Notes under the pieces: generated by a model
Databases searched by the model: none
The model's input: only the letters and a program-made list of their open reading frames with translations
Told to the model about the DNA's origin: nothing
Shown here: piece by piece, positions 43,657 to 52,876 of the stretch
How the letters are laid out: each line of letters opens with the position of its first letter
How positions within the stretch are numbered: the stretch's first letter is position 1
Assembly (NCBI RefSeq): GCF_015351475.1
Contig: NZ_JADKPR010000017.1
Location: 53,026-117,025 of the forward strand
Source: Flavobacterium sp. HJJ
GTDB lineage: Bacteria > Bacteroidota > Bacteroidia > Flavobacteriales > Flavobacteriaceae
Direction: 5' to 3'
DNA: 64,000 nt
Made by a program: the position numbers and the translations under genes

Positions 43657-43695
43657 AGGCTTATTGTTTTTTGTTGTTAAAGGTCTTTTTTTTTG

Positions 43696-43745
43696 ACCTT
43701 GTAGGTATTGTTTTTATAAACATACCTACAAGGTTTTGGAAACCT
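43696..43745. repeat. palindromic intergenic repeat (CCTTGTAGGT family)
   Basis: ACCTTGTAGGTAT (43696-43708) pairs with ATACCTACAAGGT (43722-43734), and AAGGTTTTGGAAACCTT overlaps its right arm (43730-43745). The second hairpin could end the ddl transcript. Confidence 0.8.
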
Positions 43746-43783
43746 TGCAGGATAAAATCTTAGAATTTCAGCGTCTTAGCGAC

Positions 43784-44755
43784 TTAATTAAGCGCCAACT
43801 CAATAGCGTTGGTAAATAAATCTGTCAATGAAATTCCGGCAGCTTTGGCTTGCTGCGGAATTAAACTTTCTGTTGTTAATCCCGGAATGGTATTCATTTC
43901 CAGCATGTGCGGTTCTCCGTTCACAAAGATAAATTCGCTTCTGGAGAAACCTTTCATTTTTAATACTTCGTAGGCGCGTTTTGCTGCTTCGCTTACTTTT
44001 TGAGTCATTTCGTCGGAGATTCTGGCAGGAGTTATTTCCTGAGATTTCCCTTGGTATTTGGCTTCGTAATCGAAGAAATCATTTTCTGAAACAATCTCGG
44101 TAATCGGCAGAACAATTATTTCTCCCTGATAGTTGATAACTCCGACAGAAACTTCGGTTCCGTCAAGGAAACTTTCGATGATGATTTCGTTATCTTCTTT
44201 ATACGCAACTTCGATTGCGATTGGCAGTTCGGATTCGGTTTTTACTTTGGAAATCCCGAAACTTGAACCCGATTTATTTGGTTTTACAAAACATGGCAGA
44301 CCAACTGTTTTTACAATTTCGGCAGTATTGATGCTGTCGCCTTTGTTTAAATAGTAGGAAGTGGCAGTTTTGATTCCGTACGGTTTCAAAACTGAAAGCA
44401 TATCGCGCTTGTTGAACGTTAATGCTGCTTGGTAATAGTCGCAGGAAGACTGCGGAAGATCTATTAATTCGAAATAAGCCTGCATCAGTCCGTCTTCGCC
44501 TGGTGTGCCGTGAATGGCATTAAAAACACAGTCGAAAGTGATTTTGGTTCCGTTTACAGTAGTTGAAAAATCGTTTTTGTCTATTGGAAATTCATTGTCT
44601 TTGTCATCAACATATACCCATTTTTCTTTGAAAATGTGGATTCTGAATCCGTTGTATTTTGTTTTGTCCAAGAATTGGTAAACTACGTTTCCGCTAATGA
44701 GTGAGATCTTGTATTCGCTTGAATAGCCGCCCATGATGATGGCAATGTTTTTCAT
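43784..44755 (-). CDS. ddl: D-alanine--D-alanine ligase
   Basis: 323 aa ATP-grasp enzyme. Conserved blocks: IIMGGYSSEYKISLISG, FNAIHGTPGEDGLMQAYFELIDLP, LPCFVKPNKSGSSFGISKV, EIIIESFLDGTEVSVGV and EMNTIPGLTTESLIPQQAKAAG. It makes the dipeptide for peptidoglycan. It is divergent from the PASTA-domain gene across a 117-bp region with repeated CGATTAA motifs. Confidence 0.96.
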   Translation of the reverse strand: MKNIAIIMGGYSSEYKISLISGNVVYQFLDKTKYNGFRIHIFKEKWVYVDDKDNEFPIDKNDFSTTVNGTKITFDCVFNAIHGTPGEDGLMQAYFELIDLPQSSCDYYQAALTFNKRDMLSVLKPYGIKTATSYYLNKGDSINTAEIVKTVGLPCFVKPNKSGSSFGISKVKTESELPIAIEVAYKEDNEIIIESFLDGTEVSVGVINYQGEIIVLPITEIVSENDFFDYEAKYQGKSQEITPARISDEMTQKVSEAAKRAYEVLKMKGFSRSEFIFVNGEPHMLEMNTIPGLTTESLIPQQAKAAGISLTDLFTNAIELALN

Positions 44756-44762
44756 AAAATAA

Positions 44763-44802
44763 GTTTAATCGATTAAACGTTTAACCGATTAACCGATTAA
44801 AC
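44763..44802. promoter_or_regulatory. CGATTAA operator-like repeat cluster between ddl and the PASTA gene
   Basis: GTTTAATCGATTAAAC (44763-44778) is a 16-bp perfect palindrome. It is followed at once by GTTTAACCGATTAACCGATTAAAC in two pieces (44779-44802), with further CCGATTAA units. The cluster sits in a divergent promoter region 8 bp from the ddl start codon. Confidence 0.45.
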
Positions 44803-44846
44803 ACATACTAAACAAAATTATCATTTTTTTTGAAACGAAATAGCTT

Positions 44847-44854
44847 TATCTTTG
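44847..44854 (+). promoter_or_regulatory. -7 promoter box of the PASTA-rluD operon
   Basis: TATCTTTG is a perfect TAnnTTTG box 18 bp before the ATG at 44873. I see no TTG at 17-23 bp upstream, so the promoter may need an activator. Confidence 0.45.
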
Positions 44855-44872
44855 CGGGAAACAAAAATATTT

Positions 44873-45499
44873 ATGAGCTTAAAAAAATATCTTACGAGCC
44901 GCGTTTTTTTTGGACAAGTGGCAATTGCATTTGCGATTATTGCAGTTTTAGCCTATTTATTTATGCATTGGCTGACTTTTACAACAGATCACGGGCATGA
45001 AATTGCTGTTCCTGATTTGAGAAAATTAACAGAGGAACAGGTGGAAGAGAAACTGGACGAACTGGATTTGGATTACGAGCTGCTGGATAGTGTTGATTTT
45101 AGAGGCGATTATCCAAAATATAGTGTTGTAGAACAGGATCCAATGCCTGGTACAAAAGTAAAAGTAGGCAGAAAAGTATATATTAAAATTAATTCTTCTG
45201 GGTTTTCATCTGTGAGAATCCCGGATTTAATAGAGAAGACATATCGTGAAGCGGTACCTACATTAAAAGCCCTTGGACTGGAAGCAGGAACAATTACGTA
45301 TGTTCCTAACCTTGGAAAAGACATGGTTCTTGAAATGCGTTATAAAGGCAGAAACCTGAAAGTAGGGGACAGAGTATTGAAAGCCTCTAAAATTGATTTG
45401 GTTTTGGGAGACGGAAAAGAAAGTTATCAGGAAGAAGAACCAGTGGACAGCACAGCTGTTCCCGCAACAGATACAGCAACACCAGCGAATGAACAATAA
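44873..45499 (+). CDS. PASTA domain-containing membrane protein
   Basis: 208 aa from ATG 44873 (MSLKKYLTSRVFFGQ); an upstream TTG at 44852 lies in the promoter box and is rejected. One membrane span (about 12-35) is followed by two to three PASTA repeats (VPDLRKLTEEQVEEKLDELDLDYELLDS..., VRIPDLIEKTYREAVPTLKALGLEAGTI...). PASTA domains bind peptidoglycan stem peptides. There is no kinase domain. It is beside ddl and overlaps the pseudouridine synthase gene by 11 bp. Confidence 0.9.
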   Translation: MSLKKYLTSRVFFGQVAIAFAIIAVLAYLFMHWLTFTTDHGHEIAVPDLRKLTEEQVEEKLDELDLDYELLDSVDFRGDYPKYSVVEQDPMPGTKVKVGRKVYIKINSSGFSSVRIPDLIEKTYREAVPTLKALGLEAGTITYVPNLGKDMVLEMRYKGRNLKVGDRVLKASKIDLVLGDGKESYQEEEPVDSTAVPATDTATPANEQ

Positions 45500-46532
45500 T
45501 AATGAAACAATAGAGGATTTAGACGAAGAATTATTTGAGCATTACAGGTTTGAGGTGCCGAAAGGGCAGGCCATTCTGCGAATTGACAAATACCTGATGA
45601 GTCTGATTCCGAATGCCACTAGAAATAAAATTCAGAACGCGGCTACTGACGGAAATATTTTTGTAAATGATCTGACTGTAAAGTCGAATTACAAAGTGAA
45701 ACCTTTTGATGTGATTCAGATAATGCTTTCGCATCCGCCGTTTGAAAACAGGGTAGATCCGGAGGATATTCCGCTGGATATCGTTTATGAGGATGATGCA
45801 CTTTTGTTAATCAATAAACCGCCGGGATTGGTGGTTCATCCTGGTCATGGGAATTATACGGGAACTCTGGTAAATGCATTGGCGTTTCATTTTGAGAATC
45901 TGCCAATGAACAGCAGTGAGCGTCCGGGACTGGTTCATCGAATTGACAAGGATACTTCGGGGTTATTAGTTGTTGCCAAAACCGAAGCAGCAATGACGCA
46001 TCTTGCTAAACAATTTGAAGCTAAAACATCCGAAAGAGAGTATATCGCATTAGTTTGGGGAAATGTTGCTCAAGATGCAGGAACTATAGAAGGAAACTTA
46101 GCACGTCATTTAAAGGACCGTATGCAGATGGCAGTTTTTGCTGATCCCGAAATTGGTAAACCGGCCATTACACATTATAAAGTTTTGGAACGTTTTGGGT
46201 ATGTAACCTTAATTTCCTGTAAATTGGAAACTGGAAGAACACACCAGATCCGTGCGCACATGAAACACATTGGGCATCCGCTTTTTAATGATGAGCGTTA
46301 CGGAGGCCACCTAATTTTGAAAGGAACAACATTTACTAAATACAAACAGTTTATCGAGAATTGTTTCAAAGCTTTGCCGCGTCAGGCGCTACATGCAAAA
46401 ACACTTGGTTTTGTTCATCCAAACACAGGCGAAATGATGCGTTTTGATACCGAACTGCCTCAGGATTTTCAGGATTGTATTGAGAAATGGAGAGGATATT
46501 CTAAGTCACATCATGTGGATGATGAGGAGTAA
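45489..46532 (+). CDS. RluA/RluD family 23S rRNA pseudouridine synthase
   Basis: 347 aa from ATG 45489 (MNNNNETIEDLDEELFEHYRF), overlapping the PASTA stop codon. An S4 RNA-binding domain (RIDKYLMSLIPNATRNKIQNAATDGNIFVND, about 27-60) precedes the catalytic domain with HRIDKDTSGLLVVAKT (catalytic Asp about 153) and LETGRTHQIRAHM. It isomerises uridines in 23S rRNA; RluD-like, but target positions are not proven. Confidence 0.94.
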   Translation: MNNNNETIEDLDEELFEHYRFEVPKGQAILRIDKYLMSLIPNATRNKIQNAATDGNIFVNDLTVKSNYKVKPFDVIQIMLSHPPFENRVDPEDIPLDIVYEDDALLLINKPPGLVVHPGHGNYTGTLVNALAFHFENLPMNSSERPGLVHRIDKDTSGLLVVAKTEAAMTHLAKQFEAKTSEREYIALVWGNVAQDAGTIEGNLARHLKDRMQMAVFADPEIGKPAITHYKVLERFGYVTLISCKLETGRTHQIRAHMKHIGHPLFNDERYGGHLILKGTTFTKYKQFIENCFKALPRQALHAKTLGFVHPNTGEMMRFDTELPQDFQDCIEKWRGYSKSHHVDDEE

Positions 46533-46613
46533 TTTCTTTGTTATTTAGTACTTTTATGAGTCCCTAGTCCTTAGAGGAAAGTATTCTTTAGAGTTACAGC
46601 AAATAGAAAAAAT

Positions 46614-46656
46614 AAAAAGAGAAGCTTGAATTTATAAACTCAAAGCTTCTCTTTTT
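46614..46656. terminator. bidirectional terminator after the pseudouridine synthase gene
   Basis: AAAAAGAGAAGCTT and AAGCTTCTCTTTTT form a perfect 14-bp stem around a 15-base loop, between convergent genes. Confidence 0.9.
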
Positions 46657-46703
46657 TTATGCCCCTATCCTAATTACTAAGGACAAGGACTAATCTCTAA
46701 CAG

Positions 46704-47684
46704 TTATTCTCCCGCTGGATTTGAAGTGTCTGAAGGATTGAAATCAGTTGACGTATGGTCAATTTTTTTCACGCGTTTTGGCTGTTTTTTCATTTCTTCT
46801 CCAATCAGGTTTGAGGCTGTAAAACTTGTTACCATGCTATTCAGCATATCGCTTGCCGCCTGTGGGGAATTTGGAAGAAGTATTAAATTAGAATTCGTAT
46901 CGGCACCAATCGCCTGCAGTGTGTCATAATGTTGTGTAATCACGATTAGAGCTGATGCTTCCTGCGAATTGATTCCAACTTCGTTCAATACTTCAACACT
47001 TTCTACCAGACCGCGTGCAATTTCTCGTCTTTGATCGGCAATACCCTGACCCTGCAGTTTTTTACTTTCGGCTTCGGCTTTTGCTTTTGCAACAATTCTG
47101 ATTCTCTGAGCTTCAGATTCGAACATAGCAGCTGTTTTTTCTCTTTCGGCAGCATTAATTCGGTTCATCGCATTTTTTACCTGAATATCCGGATCAATAT
47201 CAGTTACCAAAGTATTGATTATATCATATCCATACGCCATCATTGCTTCATTTAATTCTCTTTTTACAGCAATTGCAATATCATCTTTTCGTGCAAAAAC
47301 ATCATCCAGAATAAGTTTTGGAACCTCGGCACGTACCACGTCAAAAACGTAAGCCGTAATCTGGTCATGCGGATATTCCAACTTGTAGAATGCTTCATAA
47401 GCGTGCTCCGGAATGACTTTAAACTGTACCGAAATTTTCATTTTCACAAACACATTGTCTTTAGTCTGTGTTTCAATAATTACATCCAGCTGCTGGATTC
47501 TAAAGTTTACACGGCCTGCAATTCTGTCAATAATCGGCACTTTAAGCTGTAAACCTGAGTTGCGGATACTCAAGAACTTACCAAAACGTTCTACAACAAC
47601 CGCAGTCTGCTGTTTAACTGTAAAAAAGGAAGAAAAAAGAATAATCAGCCCGAAGACTAAAATGGCAATCATAAATGGACCCAT
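46704..47684 (-). CDS. SPFH/Band 7 (stomatin-like) membrane protein
   Basis: 326 aa. One N-terminal span (about 4-22), then the Band 7 domain: FFTVKQQTAVVVERFGKFLSIRNSGLQLKVPIIDRIAGRV..., and the coiled stretch AEREKTAAMFESEAQRIRIVAKAKAEAESKKLQGQGIADQRREIARG. A C-terminal polar tail follows. Stomatins organise membrane microdomains. No NfeD partner is adjacent. Confidence 0.92.
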   Translation of the reverse strand: MGPFMIAILVFGLIILFSSFFTVKQQTAVVVERFGKFLSIRNSGLQLKVPIIDRIAGRVNFRIQQLDVIIETQTKDNVFVKMKISVQFKVIPEHAYEAFYKLEYPHDQITAYVFDVVRAEVPKLILDDVFARKDDIAIAVKRELNEAMMAYGYDIINTLVTDIDPDIQVKNAMNRINAAEREKTAAMFESEAQRIRIVAKAKAEAESKKLQGQGIADQRREIARGLVESVEVLNEVGINSQEASALIVITQHYDTLQAIGADTNSNLILLPNSPQAASDMLNSMVTSFTASNLIGEEMKKQPKRVKKIDHTSTDFNPSDTSNPAGE

Positions 47685-47909
47685 GAGTTTTTTAGATTTA
47701 AAGTTAAAATTATTATACGTGATGGCAGTATAAAAGTTACAAACTTTATAAAATCATTCTTACTTCATGGAGTAGTATTTTTCTATTTTGATATGATTTG
47801 TTTTAGTTCAAATAATTCTCCTGCGCCCAATATTGTCAGGAATGACAAGTTTGAGGATTGTTGGAATGTTTAAAAAACAGCATTACAGAATTATTTATCC
47901 GAAATTATA

Positions 47910-49139
47910 TTAAGAAGCAAAAGCTTTTATAATTCCTTTAGATCCTGTTGAACCTGTCTGCAGTTCCAAAACTGAATTAGGTGCAAGATTAGGCTCCATT
48001 CTATGGGAAACAAACAGTATGGTGATGTTCGTTTCTTTTTTAATCGTATTGATAAGCTGAATTACTAATGCCACATTATGGTCGTCCAATCCTTCCAGCG
48101 GTTCGTCTAGAATTAATAACGGCGGATGTTTGAGAACTGCTCGGGTAATAAGTGCAAGCCTTTGCTGACCAATGGAAAGCCTGTTGAAGATTTTCTTTTT
48201 CAGCGGCGTCATTTCGATTACATCAAGCCATTGTGAAACAATTTTTCGCTGTAAGGTTGTCGGCTGTCTGTACAATCCGATAGAATCAAAAAAACCGGAA
48301 AGAATCATTTCTTCCAAAGTAGTATTTCTGTTAAATAAATCGGTCATTGATGTCGAGAAAGACCCGATTTTCTTCTTGATTTCCCAAATGCTTTCACCGC
48401 TTCCTTTTTTTCTTCCAAAAAGTTCTATGTCCTGACCGTAGCCTTTGGTGTTTTCCCCTGTGATGAGCGATAGGAGAGTGCTTTTTCCAGAACCGTTCGG
48501 ACCAATTAACTGCCAGAATTCCCCTTGTTTAATAGTCCACGACAGCGAATCGATAATAGGTCTTTCGTCATAGGAAACAGAAACGGAATTCATTTTTATT
48601 AGAATACCATCCTTAAAAATCTCTTTGTGAATAGGTATTTTATATTCATTATTTTCAAGGTAATGATCTTCAATTGTATTGATGTCTTTCAGTTCAAATG
48701 AATTGTCATTTATCTGCGCTTTATTGACAATAAAAGGAAGCAGATCAATAGTTCTGTTCACTAACTGAATGATACCAACCGAATGTGAGATGGATTCAAT
48801 CTCAGCTGATAATTCGATTCGCGAAGCAATATCTAAATGATCCATAGGATTATCTAGAATAATATAATCTGGGTTTTGTCTGAGGCAGTATTTTATAAAT
48901 TCCTTTTTTCTTTCTCCCGATGAAAAAGTGCGCAGATTTCGGTGGAATTCAGTGGTGGCTTCAATGGAATCGTGTATGTATTCTTCCTCAATTAATTTTT
49001 GAATAGCAATATCGGAAAACAGAATTCCTTTCTGGTTGTTAAAAACCGATAATTTCCCTTCTATTCTGCTTGATAATAAAGTGTCTATAAAGCTTTTTTT
49101 GTCAACCTGATTGGTTAAAAGGATGTCCCAATGTTTCAT
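47910..49139 (-). CDS. tandem ABC-type ATPase with a degenerate first domain (ModF-like)
   Basis: 409 aa. The first half has a signature (TFSSGERKK) and Walker B (DYIILDNPMDHLD) but no Walker A, so it is probably inactive. The second half is complete: LIGPNGSGKSTLLSLITG (about 210), LSIGQQRLALI, LLILDEPLEGLDDH and FVSHR. No permease gene lies nearby. Twin soluble ATPases of this kind include ModF/PhrA; the cargo or role is unknown. The 225-bp gap upstream of SPFH (47685-47909) shows no feature. Confidence 0.85.
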   Translation of the reverse strand: MKHWDILLTNQVDKKSFIDTLLSSRIEGKLSVFNNQKGILFSDIAIQKLIEEEYIHDSIEATTEFHRNLRTFSSGERKKEFIKYCLRQNPDYIILDNPMDHLDIASRIELSAEIESISHSVGIIQLVNRTIDLLPFIVNKAQINDNSFELKDINTIEDHYLENNEYKIPIHKEIFKDGILIKMNSVSVSYDERPIIDSLSWTIKQGEFWQLIGPNGSGKSTLLSLITGENTKGYGQDIELFGRKKGSGESIWEIKKKIGSFSTSMTDLFNRNTTLEEMILSGFFDSIGLYRQPTTLQRKIVSQWLDVIEMTPLKKKIFNRLSIGQQRLALITRAVLKHPPLLILDEPLEGLDDHNVALVIQLINTIKKETNITILFVSHRMEPNLAPNSVLELQTGSTGSKGIIKAFAS

Positions 49140-49182
49140 TTTGGTCTGGTTTGCTATTGCGTCTATACAGTGCGATATAGGA

Positions 49183-49311
49183 ACACGGATGACACGGATT
49201 CAACGGATTTTGTTCGCCTGTTTATCTTACAGACTCGGTCGCTGATGCAAATATAATCGATTTGCTTAAAAAAATCTGTGAAAATTAGTGGAATCCGTTA
49301 AATCTGTGGCC
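49183..49311. repeat. CACGGATT/CACAGATT palindromic intergenic repeat
   Basis: ACACGGATGACACGGATTC and AACGGATTT on the left are partly complementary to AAATCTGTGAAAATTAGTGG and AATCCGTTAAATCTGTGG on the right, with about 60 bp between. Same family as 37161-37243. It fills the 179-bp gap between two minus-strand genes. Confidence 0.7.
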
Positions 49312-49318
49312 TATTAAA

Positions 49319-50734
49319 CTAGTTTTTAAAATTAGCTTCAAAAGTTTTAAAACGATTATCCAAGTCAAGTGTCAATTGTTTTTTTACCGCAGGATCTTGT
49401 ATAAAACTATAGCTGATGCTGTTGTAGACAAATTGTTTAATATCGCTATAAGTAATGGTTTTGTACCTTTTGGCAAGTAAAACATACTGCTCTGTCATAT
49501 TAGTACGCAGTATTCCGGCATCGTCCGTGCTGATGACAATCGGCACACCAAATTCTTTGTACAATAAAATAGGGTGGCGGTTTTCTTTTACTTTTAAAAT
49601 AAACTCATTGCTCGCAAGATTGATTTCAACAGGGATGTTATTTTTTGCCATATAACGCATCAAATCATAACTTTTATCTTCGTAGGCCATGTCTACTCCA
49701 TGACCGATTCTATTGGCTCCCGCAATATAAACTGCTGCATTGATATGCCAGCTTAATTCCTCAGGGCGGACAAGTCCCAGGGTAAGTTCGCCAGCGTGCA
49801 TAGCGTATTTTACTTTCGGAAAACGGCTGTGGCAATATTTGAACATAACCATATGTAACCAATAATCTTTCATCGAAGTTTCGCCGTCTTCGGGGGAGAC
49901 GATATTAACTCCCGCCATCAGCGGACTGCTGTCGGCCGAAATAAAAGCAACGATTAAGTTTTTGAATAAATTCACAGGTTCCATAAAGCGTAAGACAAAA
50001 TTTTGGTAGCGCATCGTAAACTGACTATCATCGATTTTGAGTGCTGCGTGCATTTTGCCAACAAAGTTTTCATTAAAATCGGCTGCATATTTTTTGGCAT
50101 CTTTTTTAATGAAAATGGTATACAGCGAATCCAAAGACTGCATTACAGCTTTTTCATTTTTACCTGCCGACAATTTTCTCAAATAACTGTTGTATTTGGA
50201 TAAATCAGCTGTTTGTATATCACAAGGAATGGTTGATAATTGAGTTTCGATATAGCTGACATTTTCTTTGATTGCCCTGTTTTTCAGCTCTAATAAACCA
50301 GCTTCAAAATTACCCTGTGTGGCAGGTTCAAATTTCATGAAAGATTCAAAAAATAATTTATCCGAAGGATAGTCAACATTATTGTAATCTTTGGCAGACC
50401 ACTTGTGCATTACTTTTTGTTTGTAGGTATCCAGTTCTCCGTTCTTTTGAAGCGTAGAGAATAGCACCCAGTCAGCTCCGGATTGCTTTTCCTGACTCAC
50501 AGTCATAGTCTGCGTGTTGAGATAGAAATCTTTTGCTATAGCATGAGCCAACAATGGCTCTGCATAAATTGAACCGGAATAATGATGGTGTAAGTCGCCT
50601 CCTTTAGGCATTTGTGTAAAAAAAGCCGTGAGTTCGGCTTCGTTGTTTCTGATTTTTTCAAAATAAGTTTCTGCCGATTGCGAAAAACCCAGTTGGCATA
50701 TCATCGAAAAAAAGAAAGGATAAAATAGTTTCAT
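49319..50734 (-). CDS. secreted adenosine deaminase-family protein
   Basis: 471 aa with a signal peptide (MKLFYPFFFSMICQLGFSQS). Zinc and catalytic motifs: MPKGGDLHHHYSGS (HxH, about 48-50), YAMHAGELT (His and Glu), NRIGHGVDM (His) and VPIVISTDDAGI (Asp pair). The layout is that of extracellular ADGF/CECR1-like deaminases rather than short cytoplasmic Add. It would deaminate adenosine in the periplasm or outside the cell. It is downstream of an MFS transporter gene, 64 bp away. Confidence 0.9.
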   Translation of the reverse strand: MKLFYPFFFSMICQLGFSQSAETYFEKIRNNEAELTAFFTQMPKGGDLHHHYSGSIYAEPLLAHAIAKDFYLNTQTMTVSQEKQSGADWVLFSTLQKNGELDTYKQKVMHKWSAKDYNNVDYPSDKLFFESFMKFEPATQGNFEAGLLELKNRAIKENVSYIETQLSTIPCDIQTADLSKYNSYLRKLSAGKNEKAVMQSLDSLYTIFIKKDAKKYAADFNENFVGKMHAALKIDDSQFTMRYQNFVLRFMEPVNLFKNLIVAFISADSSPLMAGVNIVSPEDGETSMKDYWLHMVMFKYCHSRFPKVKYAMHAGELTLGLVRPEELSWHINAAVYIAGANRIGHGVDMAYEDKSYDLMRYMAKNNIPVEINLASNEFILKVKENRHPILLYKEFGVPIVISTDDAGILRTNMTEQYVLLAKRYKTITYSDIKQFVYNSISYSFIQDPAVKKQLTLDLDNRFKTFEANFKN

Positions 50735-50798
50735 TTTCTAAATTTCATTCAAATGTAACAAATATTCAGGAATTTGTTTTAGTTTAAATTAAATTGGT

Positions 50799-52076
50799 TC
50801 AAATAAAAGTTTCGTTATTGTTCTCGATATAGTCCAAGTCAACATGGAAAGTTTCCTTTAATTTCCATAATGCCAACAATGAAGCGATTGATAATAAGGA
50901 GCCAACAATCATTCCTGCTTTGAGAATATCACCTTCAAAAATACGGTCTCTGAAAAAACTATAGATTAAAATAATCAGCGGAAGAGAGCCTCGAACAAAA
51001 TTGGGAACAGTAGTTGTCACTGTTGCTCGAATATTTGTTCCAAATTGTTCTGCAGCGATGGTTACAAACAAAACCCAATATCCGACAGAAATTCCCATGA
51101 CAAAGCAAAGAAGATAAAAGGCAGAAGGAGAAATTCCGTAAGCGTTCAAATAAACAAAAACCATTATTAGATTCGAAATCAGAAATAGGCACATAATTTT
51201 TTTTCGGCTTTTGAACCATTGGCTGAATAAACCGCTGGCAATGTCACCAAAAACCAATCCGGCATAGCAGAAAGCAATGGCTTTTCCTGCGGCTATGGTT
51301 TCGGCCTGCTGTACTCCGAGAGCTTTAGCAAATTCGGGTGAAAAAGTAATCAAAACACCTACCAAAAACCAAAGCGGTACACCAATAAGTATGCATTGCA
51401 GGTATTTTGAAAATCTTTTTGTATTGGTAAACAAAGACAAGAAATCTCCTTTCTTTTCATCACTTTGCTGTACCTGTTTGAACATTCCCGACTCGGTAAT
51501 GCTGATTCTTAAAAACAACAGCAGGATGCCAAGGCCTCCTCCGGCATAATAGCACAGCCTCCAATCCTGAAAAAACTGGTAAACCAAATAAGCTGCAACA
51601 GCTCCCGAAACACCTACCGAAGCCACAATCATGGTTCCGTAACCGCGTTTTTCTTTAGGCAGGGACTCGGCCACCAGAGTAATTCCGGCACCCAGTTCTC
51701 CTGCGAGTCCAATACCAGCAATCAGCCGCCAAAAAGCATAGCCATCAACTGTCGTTACCAGTCCATTGGCAATATTTGCCGCCGAATACAGTAATATAGA
51801 ACCAAACAAAACAGATATCCGCCCCTTTTTGTCTCCTAAAATTCCCCATAAAATTCCTCCGAAAAGCATACCAAACATCTGCATACTGATGAGGTATTCT
51901 CCCTGATCACGGACTGCATCGCCAGTTATTCCTAAATCTTTCAGACTGTCCGTACGGACGATTCCAAAAAGCAGTAAATCATAAATGTCAACAAAATAAC
52001 CAAGCGCTGCTACAATCACCGCGGCGTTAAGTATGGATTTCGAATTTTTAGTAATAGATGAGGTAGAGTTGGTCAT
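50799..52076 (-). CDS. MFS transporter, metabolite:H+ symporter type
   Basis: 425 aa with about twelve hydrophobic segments. Motif A is GGILWGILGDKKGRISVLFGS (about 73-93). FWRLIAGIGLAGELGAGITLVAESLPKEKRG (about 115-145) is the sugar/organic-acid symporter signature. The substrate is not determinable; the adjacent secreted adenosine deaminase makes a nucleoside or organic acid possible. It overlaps the GNAT gene by one base. Confidence 0.9.
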   Translation of the reverse strand: MTNSTSSITKNSKSILNAAVIVAALGYFVDIYDLLLFGIVRTDSLKDLGITGDAVRDQGEYLISMQMFGMLFGGILWGILGDKKGRISVLFGSILLYSAANIANGLVTTVDGYAFWRLIAGIGLAGELGAGITLVAESLPKEKRGYGTMIVASVGVSGAVAAYLVYQFFQDWRLCYYAGGGLGILLLFLRISITESGMFKQVQQSDEKKGDFLSLFTNTKRFSKYLQCILIGVPLWFLVGVLITFSPEFAKALGVQQAETIAAGKAIAFCYAGLVFGDIASGLFSQWFKSRKKIMCLFLISNLIMVFVYLNAYGISPSAFYLLCFVMGISVGYWVLFVTIAAEQFGTNIRATVTTTVPNFVRGSLPLIILIYSFFRDRIFEGDILKAGMIVGSLLSIASLLALWKLKETFHVDLDYIENNNETFI

Positions 52077-52600
52077 TAGGAGTTGGTCTTTATTGGCAGT
52101 TTCATTAATAAATCGGTTTGCTGGTCATTACCCAATGTAAAAATATGTTTGTCGAAAGTGACAAAACCATTTTTGGTATAAAACTGTAAAGCTCTGTGGT
52201 TTTCTTCCCAAACGCCAAGCCAAGCATAATCAACATTAGATTCCTGCGCCACTTTTATAGCTTTGTCGAGTAACAGCTGTCCTATTTTTTTTCCGTGAAA
52301 AGCTTTCAAAACATAAATACGCTGAATTTCGATTGTCTCGTCTTCAATCGTTTCAGTTTGTGCATTTCCTGAATTTAATTTAAGATATCCAACAGGATCA
52401 TTATCCCAATAAGCAATGTAAAATGGCGAATTGGGATTGTTTATTTCTAAAGTCAATTGAGCCGTGTTGAAATTATCCTTTAGGTATTTCTCCATGTTTT
52501 CGGGAGTGTTTATTTCCGAAAATGTTTCGGTAAAAGATTCAATACTTATTTTTTGTATTGTTATTAGGTCTTCTAAATTGGCTTTTTTAATTTCAATCAT
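52076..52600 (-). CDS. GNAT family N-acetyltransferase
   Basis: 174 aa from ATG 52600 (MIEIKKANLEDLITIQKISIESF); a longer frame from 52696 adds sequence without resemblance to the fold. The acetyl-CoA loop is IQRIYVLKAFHGKKIGQLLLDKAI (Q/RxxGxG/A variant: HGKKIG), followed by WLGVWEENHRALQFYTKNGF. The substrate is unknown. Translationally coupled to the MFS gene. Confidence 0.9.
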   Translation of the reverse strand: MIEIKKANLEDLITIQKISIESFTETFSEINTPENMEKYLKDNFNTAQLTLEINNPNSPFYIAYWDNDPVGYLKLNSGNAQTETIEDETIEIQRIYVLKAFHGKKIGQLLLDKAIKVAQESNVDYAWLGVWEENHRALQFYTKNGFVTFDKHIFTLGNDQQTDLLMKLPIKTNS

Positions 52601-52685
52601 TGGAACAGGTTTGTTTTTTATAAAATCAAAAATACATAAAATCGGATGACAATTTGTGATTTTAATCCAGCCCAAAAAATAACCA

Positions 52686-52770
52686 TTTAACCGCAAAGGT
52701 CACAAAGGATTACGCAAAGTTCGCAAAGCTTTGTGTGCCTTGCGCCTTCTTTGTGAACTTTGCGGTTAAA
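52686..52770. repeat. GCAAAG-type hairpin repeat
   Basis: TTTAACCGCAAAG (52686-52698) and CTTTGCGGTTAAA (52758-52770) are perfect 13-bp arms. The 59-bp interior has more CACAAAG, GCAAAG and CTTTGTG units that extend the pairing imperfectly. It lies in the 276-bp gap between divergent genes. Confidence 0.85.
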
Positions 52771-52876
52771 TTTCATTTTAAAAATCTATGACAATATTAA
52801 ACAATTCAATTCATAGTTTCCGAAATCTAAATTTCAATTTGTATTTTTGGAATCGTTTTAAAAGAACACATAAAAA

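Noticed and set aside
44852..44872. TTG start extending the PASTA protein by seven residues
   Set aside because: The TTG lies inside the TATCTTTG promoter box; ATG 44873 gives a normal N-terminus.
51946..51962. CTGTCCGTACGGACG palindrome resembling a REP end
   Set aside because: It lies within the conserved N-terminal coding region of the MFS gene and lacks the CAGGTCGCGACCTG core.
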